A stretch of 64,000 bases of DNA from [Bacteroides] pectinophilus. Its GTDB lineage: Bacteria > Bacillota > Clostridia > Lachnospirales > Lachnospiraceae. Positions 56,461-64,000 of this stretch are shown here, piece after piece (position 1 is the stretch's first letter; every line of letters begins with the position of its first letter). The DNA is taken from assembly GCA_025146925.1 (NCBI GenBank), contig CP102260.1:2513501-2577500 (forward strand), written 5' to 3'. A program made the translations under genes and the position numbers. Below the pieces are notes generated by a model that saw only the letters and a list, made by a program, of their open reading frames with translations, was not told where the DNA came from and did no database searches.

Positions 56461-58176
56461 CTAATCAATACTGTCGGTAAACATCTTAAGGCATATATTA
56501 CAGTTCTTGGATTCCTCAACATGTTCCCATGACCTTCCGTTAAGACTCACATACCCGCACCCGTCATCAAGAACTACATCTGCAGTATACTCATCCGCGC
56601 GGTATTCTATGGCAACCGGACGCACTGAGCCCGGAGTCTTAATCTTAATAATTACAGCACACTGTGAGCCTGCTGCAAGTTCAACCGGCTTATCCAGCTT
56701 AACCGTGTAATATCCCGCATTGACAAAGCTTCCCTTCTGGACAAACTGCATCTTATCAAATGACGCCGTGCTCTTAAAATCATTTACAAGATATATCTCA
56801 TATTCTGTCGCCTTGCCGGTTGCATAAAAGCTTACTGCGCGAAGCAGCTCATCATCCTCAACCGTATATACATTAGAAAAGTATGCCGTTGAATCATCAT
56901 ATCCCATCTGACCTACCCAGCCGCACTGGTCCGTCTGATAGATCTTCTCATAATTATCCGTACTTTCAATTCCTGTATATACCACATTATGCATACCAAT
57001 ATTAGAATCATAATACGATACATAAAATAATCCGTTATCTCCAAATGAGCTTCCCCAGCTGTTCATGCAGATAAATGCACCGTCTCCCTCAAGAGTTCCG
57101 TTGAAATTATACTTGGAATAATTGTCATCCCAGCCCACGATAACAACATCATGATTAGGCCTGTTTGTTCCTATGTAACAGTATGCATTGTTAGATTTGT
57201 TGTAATACCTTGAATATCCGCTTCCTGACGTCATCTGCGTATATATGGACGTCTGCACGCCACCATGCAGGAATACTGCTTTCTTAATACTCTCAAAATT
57301 CTTGCTGTCGATAATCTGGACTTCCTGGACATGCTTCACAGGCTTTGCGTCATAATTACATATTCCGTCACCATAAGGGTCATCCTCTTCCTTCACAGGT
57401 CCTTTCCACGATGCCAGATACGCTATTGCGCGCATACACTCGCCACCATCCGCCTGAGTTCCCTTAAAGCCGTTATTAACACTCATATTATCTACTGAAA
57501 ATGTATAATGTTCTTTTGGGAGCAGCCCTGATTCAAGTGCCGTACATGCGGCAAATGCCCAGCATGTGCTCAGCCTGCCCTGATTACGCACTGATGGCAG
57601 CTTGTCCAGGTCAGCATATGTAAATCTTGACGGAAGAACATTGGCACTTTTCTTGCTGTCATTAAGGAATACTGTATTCTTATCTATATCCCACTTATAA
57701 CCATAACCAAATGCCTTCTCAAGCACTTCAGCCTGCACATATGCATCACCATCAATAATCTGCGCAGCATTCTTTATCTGTGACACATTCTCTCCCACAG
57801 TCATAAAATCCGTGCCAATCTCAATATCTGCCCTTGCGCTGCCTTTCATTATAATGATGCTGCTTTCATCTATGCATGCAAATGCACATTGAAAATCCTT
57901 AGTAAAAAGATTCTCATCTAACATAATCTGATTATCACTGTTCATGATAATCTGCCCTTTTGACACTTCACGCTCTTTGCCATCCAGAACAAGTTGTATT
58001 CCACGGGAATTAATCTCCTGTGCAATAATCATATTCCATTCTGCCGGGCGTTCATCATTTGAAACAGTCTGGCCTACTGCAATCTCTTCCCTTAAGAGCC
58101 TTCCGCCAAAGATGACTCCGGCAAACACAACTGCAATTACAACAAGTGTAATATACAGTCCCTTATTATCTTTCAA
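56461..58176 (-). CDS. Membrane-anchored papain-like (C1) cysteine peptidase
   Basis: 571 residues. One N-terminal helix (7-24) anchors it. Residues about 45-172 look like a copper-amine-oxidase-type stalk domain. The C1 peptidase follows with Q199, C205 (QGRLSTCWAFAA), H342 (PNHDVVIVGWDD) and N372 (MNSWGSSFGDNG), all four catalytic positions intact. A C-terminal beta domain (about 430-571) is of the lectin-like type found on clostridial C1 proteases. TTG 58176 has GGAGG six bases upstream and overlaps the methyltransferase stop. Substrate unknown; outer surface. Confidence 0.85.
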   Translation of the reverse strand: MKDNKGLYITLVVIAVVFAGVIFGGRLLREEIAVGQTVSNDERPAEWNMIIAQEINSRGIQLVLDGKEREVSKGQIIMNSDNQIMLDENLFTKDFQCAFACIDESSIIIMKGSARADIEIGTDFMTVGENVSQIKNAAQIIDGDAYVQAEVLEKAFGYGYKWDIDKNTVFLNDSKKSANVLPSRFTYADLDKLPSVRNQGRLSTCWAFAACTALESGLLPKEHYTFSVDNMSVNNGFKGTQADGGECMRAIAYLASWKGPVKEEDDPYGDGICNYDAKPVKHVQEVQIIDSKNFESIKKAVFLHGGVQTSIYTQMTSGSGYSRYYNKSNNAYCYIGTNRPNHDVVIVGWDDNYSKYNFNGTLEGDGAFICMNSWGSSFGDNGLFYVSYYDSNIGMHNVVYTGIESTDNYEKIYQTDQCGWVGQMGYDDSTAYFSNVYTVEDDELLRAVSFYATGKATEYEIYLVNDFKSTASFDKMQFVQKGSFVNAGYYTVKLDKPVELAAGSQCAVIIKIKTPGSVRPVAIEYRADEYTADVVLDDGCGYVSLNGRSWEHVEESKNCNICLKMFTDSID

Positions 58177-59327
58177 TTCGTTCCTCCACGTCTCGGCGGC
58201 TTCGGACCTAAGAACTGGTAGAAGTAAGTCTTAATCATACCATTGTAAATCTTACGGTTCTTATCAGCTTTTCTGCCAAAATATTTTTCTGCATCTTCAT
58301 AGGAAGTTATCATATATGCCGACCATGTATCCAGCTTGGCGAATTGTCTTCCAAAAGCCTCATATATAGGCGGCAGAGCTGACTTTTCCTCAAGTCTTTC
58401 ACCATATGGCGGGTTGGTTATAATAAATCCGTATTTTTTAGGATGGCTCAGTTCACGTACATCTCTCTTCTGGAAATGTATGAGCTTGTCCACACCAAAT
58501 CTGGCAGCATTCATTCTTGCCACCTTAAGGACCTCATCATCAATATCATAACCCTGAATATCAACATCAATATCGAGATTAACCATATCCTTTGCTTCTT
58601 CTATTACAGCATCCCACTCAGCTGGCGGTATAATATTATCCCACTTCATAGCTGTAAATGTTCTGTTCATTCCCGGAGCAATTGAAGCAGCCATCATAGC
58701 TGCCTCAATTGGAAATGTACCACTTCCGCAGAATGGATCAACAAGTATTCTGTCCTTATTCCATGGTGTCAGCATAATAAGCGCCGCTGCGAGTGACTCA
58801 GAAATCGGTGCTGCACCGGCTACCGGCCTGTATCCTCTCTTGTGAAGTGAATTGCCTGTTGTATCAAGTGCTACAAGTACCTCATCCTTGACTATATTGA
58901 TACGGATAGGATATTCACTTCCTGTCTCCTCAAACCAATCTGTCTTATATTTTAACTTAAGTCTCTCAACTATTGCTTTCTTAACTATACTCTGTATATC
59001 TGAAGAGCTGAAAAGCTTGCTGTTAACTGAGTTAGCTTTTGTTACCCAGAATTTTCCATTCTTTGGTATGAGGTTCTCCCACTCAAGCGCCTTTGTATTC
59101 TCAAACAGCTCATCAAATGTCTCTGCCTTAAACCTTCCGACCTGCATAAGAACCCTTTCAGCCGTTCTTAAACCTACATTAGCCCTGCATATAGCCTCTG
59201 CATCACCTTCAAATGTTACTCTTCCGTCTTCAACCTGCGTTATCTCATATCCCAGATCCGTTATTTCTCTCTTAAGCACCGCTTCAAGTCCAAAATGACA
59301 CGGCGCAACCAGCTTAAAAATCTCCAT
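58173..59327 (-). CDS. THUMP-domain RNA methyltransferase (RlmL/YpsC-like)
   Basis: 384 residues. N-terminal ferredoxin-like plus THUMP (about 1-155) for RNA binding, then a SAM methyltransferase with DPFCGSGTFPIEAAMMA and the catalytic NPPYGERL (N2-guanine type). B. subtilis YpsC and the N-terminal half of E. coli RlmL methylate 23S rRNA guanine. ATG 59327. Coupled to the downstream peptidase by overlapping stop/start. Confidence 0.88.
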   Translation of the reverse strand: MEIFKLVAPCHFGLEAVLKREITDLGYEITQVEDGRVTFEGDAEAICRANVGLRTAERVLMQVGRFKAETFDELFENTKALEWENLIPKNGKFWVTKANSVNSKLFSSSDIQSIVKKAIVERLKLKYKTDWFEETGSEYPIRINIVKDEVLVALDTTGNSLHKRGYRPVAGAAPISESLAAALIMLTPWNKDRILVDPFCGSGTFPIEAAMMAASIAPGMNRTFTAMKWDNIIPPAEWDAVIEEAKDMVNLDIDVDIQGYDIDDEVLKVARMNAARFGVDKLIHFQKRDVRELSHPKKYGFIITNPPYGERLEEKSALPPIYEAFGRQFAKLDTWSAYMITSYEDAEKYFGRKADKNRKIYNGMIKTYFYQFLGPKPPRRGGTN

Positions 59328-59421
59328 ATAAACCTGTCTGCTCTCTCTTTATTTATTTTGTATGTTATTTTTTATTTCATATTTCCCATGTTCTTAATTG
59401 TAAGGCGTAGCCGCTGCATTG

Positions 59422-59709
59422 TCAACCAAATGCCCCATATCCGCCAATAACACTTTTTGCTGCATATCCCATCTCATCAGCCCTTCTTGCCGCTATCATA
59501 CTGTTGGCACCTCTGTCGCAATAGAATATAAGTACAGCCGTCTTATCATATCTTACTATCTCCCTCTCAAATGTATTCATCTCCATGTGCACCGCACCTT
59601 CAACATGCTCCTGAAGATACTCGTTTTGCGGCCGCAGATCAATAAGCACTGCATTCTTATCCTGCATGTATGCCTTTACCATCCTTGCATTAATAATCTC
59701 AAATGACAT
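59422..59709 (-). CDS. Rhodanese-like single-domain protein
   Basis: 95 residues. LIDLRPQNEYLQEHVEGAVH is the rhodanese entry, and FYCDRGANSM holds the active-site Cys in a CXRGXXS loop. Moves sulfane sulfur between carriers. ATG 59709 has GGGATGA upstream, a weak site. Confidence 0.85.
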   Translation of the reverse strand: MSFEIINARMVKAYMQDKNAVLIDLRPQNEYLQEHVEGAVHMEMNTFEREIVRYDKTAVLIFYCDRGANSMIAARRADEMGYAAKSVIGGYGAFG

Positions 59710-59754
59710 ATCATCATCCCGGCACTCAATATATAATATATATTATTCATATTT

Positions 59755-59830
59755 CAAAAAAATGCAGCATGGTCATGACTTATGTACTCAAATAATTTCA
59801 TATATCATACATATATCCTGACCACACTGC
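59755..59830 (-). terminator. Probable terminator of the Asn/Ser-repeat gene
   Basis: GCAG and GGTCA blocks at 59764-59775 pair with TGACC and CTGC at 59819-59830 across a long AT-rich loop, followed by T's on the minus strand. Imperfect and long-looped. Confidence 0.5.
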
Positions 59831-59871
59831 GCCCCACTATTTATTATCTCGAAATAATATACAGATGCCTG

Positions 59872-60084
59872 TTAGTAACAATCATCCTCTTTATTATAAG
59901 AATTGCCAAAGCAGTCCGAACTGTCTGAACTGTTCTTTGAACTGTTTTTTGAACTGTTCTTAGAACTGTTATAAGAACTGTTCCTGGATGAATTGTCTGA
60001 TGCATTCTTCGATGAATTCTTTGATGAATTCCCCATTGAATCTGTTGAATTACTCTCTGATGAGTTATAGCTGTTCTTTGCCAT
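59872..60084 (-). CDS. Asn/Ser/Lys-repeat miniprotein
   Basis: 70 residues made almost wholly of a KNSS-type repeat (SSKNSSKN units), ending in DCFGNSYNKEDDCY with two Cys. It has a strong AAGGAGGG seven to nine bases before ATG 60084. The reading frame is open through a low-complexity stretch and the ribosome site is good, so it is likely real. No signal peptide. Short Asn/Ser repeats of this kind occur in small spore-associated or stress proteins of Clostridia (from memory, unproved). Function unknown. Confidence 0.7.
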   Translation of the reverse strand: MAKNSYNSSESNSTDSMGNSSKNSSKNASDNSSRNSSYNSSKNSSKNSSKNSSDSSDCFGNSYNKEDDCY

Positions 60085-60472
60085 TATCAGGCCCTCCTTA
60101 TAAGCTTATATTAAATATGCTACATATCCTAGTATTACTTATAATCCTTCTTTTTATTCAGTACTTATCGCATCTTTCGACATTATTTAAAATTTTTTTC
60201 ATTTTTCTGCAATTTCCTGTTGCAAAACATGAAATCATATGATATATTATCATTTGTAAGAAGAAATTCCCCTTATTATTTCTTTTTACTATAACCCCTT
60301 ATTAATTATTTATACTCCCCTCAGAGAGACCATACAACTAAGTTGTATGGTCTTTCGCTTTCTATAATATTATTTTCAAACTAATATTATTTTTATACTA
60401 TCTATATAAACTACATAACAGTCATCAGGATTTCCCGGTAAAGCAGCCAGCATGTCAAAAACAATAAACAAA
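60085..60472. other. Gene-free interval between the repeat protein and the tRNA cluster
   Basis: No coding region supported. It is very AT-rich. One perfect palindrome-like hairpin (12-bp stem, TAA loop) lies at 60327-60353, described separately in the hunt. Confidence 0.5.
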
Positions 60473-60502
60473 CAAAAAAGGACCTGTACACATACAGATC
60501 CT
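60473..60502 (-). terminator. Terminator of the rRNA-linked tRNA cluster
   Basis: 10-bp stem (60479-60488 with 60493-60502, one or two G.U) and T's on the minus strand, just after tRNA-Arg. Confidence 0.88.
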
Positions 60503-60509
60503 CAAACAG

Positions 60510-60583
60510 TGCGCCAAAAGGGACTCGAACCCCCAACCTTTCGGTCCGTAGCCGAACGCTCTATCCAATTGAGCTATTAGCGC
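60510..60583 (-). tRNA. tRNA-Arg (ACG)
   Basis: 74 bases. Acceptor GCGCTAA/TTGGCGC (one G.U); anticodon ACG, whose first base is normally edited to inosine. Confidence 0.93.
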
Positions 60584-60619
60584 ATACATATTAAATTGAT
60601 TTGTATTAGCAAATCCAAG

Positions 60620-60705
60620 TGCCGGCGACCGGACTTGAACCGGTACGGGAATTTCTTCCCATTGGATTTTAAGTCCAAGGCGTCTGCCAATTCCGCCACG
60701 CCGGC
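60620..60705 (-). tRNA. tRNA-Leu (UAA)
   Basis: 86 bases with a long variable arm; acceptor GCCGGCG/CGCCGGC; anticodon TAA. Confidence 0.93.
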
Positions 60706-60728
60706 CTAAAATGCTTAACCGCATTAAG

Positions 60729-60801
60729 TGGGGCCTATAGGGCTCGAACCTATGACCCTCTGCTTGTAAGGCAGATGCTCTCCCAGCTGAGCTAAGACCC
60801 C
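60729..60801 (-). tRNA. tRNA-Val (UAC)
   Basis: 73 bases. Acceptor GGGGTCT/AGGCCCC (one G.U); anticodon TAC. Confidence 0.93.
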
Positions 60802-60845
60802 ATATGATATTGCAGATATCATATGATAAACTGTAATAACACAAG

Positions 60846-60919
60846 CGACCCGGATGGGGTTCGAACCCATGACCTCCGCCGTGACAGGGCGGCGCTCTAA
60901 CCAACTGAGCCACCAGGCC
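60846..60919 (-). tRNA. tRNA-Asp (GUC)
   Basis: 74 bases. Acceptor GGCCTGG/CCGGGTC with G.U pairs; anticodon GTC; discriminator G. Confidence 0.93.
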
Positions 60920-60932
60920 AAATTACTAATGT

Positions 60933-60961
60933 ATTATATCACTAAAATACCTGATATACAA
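60933..60961 (-). promoter_or_regulatory. Internal promoter in the tRNA cluster
   Basis: TTGTAT (60961-60956), 17 bases, TATAAT (60938-60933) on the minus strand, between the CAU tRNA and tRNA-Asp. It could make the last four tRNAs independently of the rRNA transcript. Confidence 0.6.
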
Positions 60962-60990
60962 TAGATATAATATTCAATTAAATAAAATAA

Positions 60991-61064
60991 TGGACCTTCG
61001 GGGACTCGAACCCAGGACCGACCGGTTATGAGCCGGTTGCTCTAACCAACTGAGCTAAAGGTCC
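60991..61064 (-). tRNA. tRNA with CAU anticodon, probably Ile2 (lysidine type)
   Basis: 74 bases. Acceptor GGACCTT/AAGGTCC; loop CTCATAA. The body resembles the B. subtilis minor Ile tRNA (GGACCTTTAGCTCAG) more than elongator Met. Identity between Ile2 and Met is not decided by the anticodon. Confidence 0.8.
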
Positions 61065-61071
61065 ATATAAG

Positions 61072-61144
61072 AGCCGACAATCGGACTTGAACCGATAACC
61101 TGCTGATTACAAATCAGCTGCTCTGCCAATTGAGCCATGTCGGC
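61072..61144 (-). tRNA. tRNA-Thr (UGU)
   Basis: 73 bases. Acceptor GCCGACA/TGTCGGC; anticodon TGT. Confidence 0.93.
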
Positions 61145-61179
61145 ATGTATAAAATTCATAAAACCTATATACACGAAAA

Positions 61180-61251
61180 TGACTCCAAGGGGATTTGAAC
61201 CCCTGTTACCGCCGTGAAAGGGCGGTGTCTTAACCGCTTGACCATGGAGCC
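61180..61251 (-). tRNA. tRNA-Glu (UUC)
   Basis: 72 bases. Acceptor GGCTCCA/TGGAGTC (one G.U); anticodon TTC. Confidence 0.93.
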
Positions 61252-61275
61252 TTAATAATTATATATATTAAAAAG

Positions 61276-61347
61276 CTCCCCGAGTAGGGCTCGAACCTAC
61301 AACATCACGGTTAACAGCCGTGCGCTCTACCATTGAGCTATCGAGGA
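61276..61347 (-). tRNA. tRNA-Asn (GUU)
   Basis: 72 bases. Acceptor TCCTCGA/TCGGGGA; anticodon GTT; discriminator G. First tRNA after the 23S gene. Confidence 0.93.
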
Positions 61348-61479
61348 ATATGCGCTGCAATGCCACGCACTACTTACTGAAAGGTTTTGACCCTTCAAAA
61401 CTGCACATTAAATTATCTTTTACATCCCTTACCTTCGGATAACTCCTCAGGCACTCTCTTTCTATCCGTTTCTTTCTTC

Positions 61480-64000
<2,521 letters not shown>

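Noticed and set aside
60085..60200. Flagellar-type (sigma-28) promoter for the repeat miniprotein
   Set aside because: A TAAA...GCGATAAG pattern exists, but spacing and -10 do not fit consensus well enough.
60455..60921. Open frames of 152 and 65 codons on the minus strand
   Set aside because: They run through four tRNA genes and their terminator.

Overview
The window is a low-GC, Firmicutes-type chromosome segment. Ribosome binding sites are AGGAGG-like, sigma-A promoters have 17-base spacers, there are sporulation regulators (spoIIAA-spoIIAB-sigF, spoVAA/AB/AC), an L10 leader and the order rpmG-secE-nusG-rplK-rplA-rplJ-rplL-rpoB-rpoC. A rhamnogalacturonan/pectin cluster and a PL9-type pectate lyase point to a pectin-degrading gut Lachnospiraceae, with Lachnospira (Eubacterium) eligens as the closest guess. 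The species is an inference from gene content; no 16S is visible.

Layout. 1-8.4 kb: a leftward pectin operon with a solute-binding lipoprotein, two CUT1 permeases (one carrying an N-terminal zinc ribbon), a terminator, a GDSL acetylesterase, an ankyrin-GH43 fusion, GH105 and the start of a probable GH28. 8.7-15 kb: YigZ, a class A PBP, PlsC, a Nudix hydrolase and small membrane proteins. 15.2-26.6 kb: the transcription/translation block, all leftward. 26.8-31.9 kb: a FliD-like protein, mtnN, a 470-base GC-rich region without genes that holds two large related folds in inverted orientation, an AroA-HAD fusion and a nitroreductase. 32-36 kb: a heterodimeric ABC exporter. 36-40 kb: AIM24 protein and a spoVA remnant interrupted by an ECF sigma/anti-sigma pair on the opposite strand. 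40-50.7 kb: a TcaA-like protein, a methyltransferase, the spoIIA operon, a zinc-ribbon TPR protein, folC with two coupled unknown genes, tRNA-Leu and a glycosyltransferase. 50.7-55 kb: serine dehydratase and pectate lyase. 55-61.4 kb: six tRNAs, rdgB, a papain-like protease, a THUMP methyltransferase, rhodanese, an Asn/Ser-repeat miniprotein and eight tRNAs. 61.5-64 kb: 23S rRNA, leftward, cut by the window edge, with no 5S between it and its tRNAs.

How the parts work together. The operon at the left end would import pectin oligosaccharides and then deacetylate and hydrolyse them inside the cell, while the PL9-type enzyme at 52.3-54.9 kb would cut polygalacturonate at the cell surface. The 15-26 kb block is standard housekeeping with visible control points: the L10 leader attenuator and a terminator between rplL and rpoB. 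The spoIIA operon and spoVA genes show sporulation ancestry. The least explained object is the pair of folds at 28959-29094 and 29198-29330. They share loops and a GCAA-capped hairpin, but their stems differ by compensatory changes, which is what a structured RNA (or folded single-strand DNA) family looks like.
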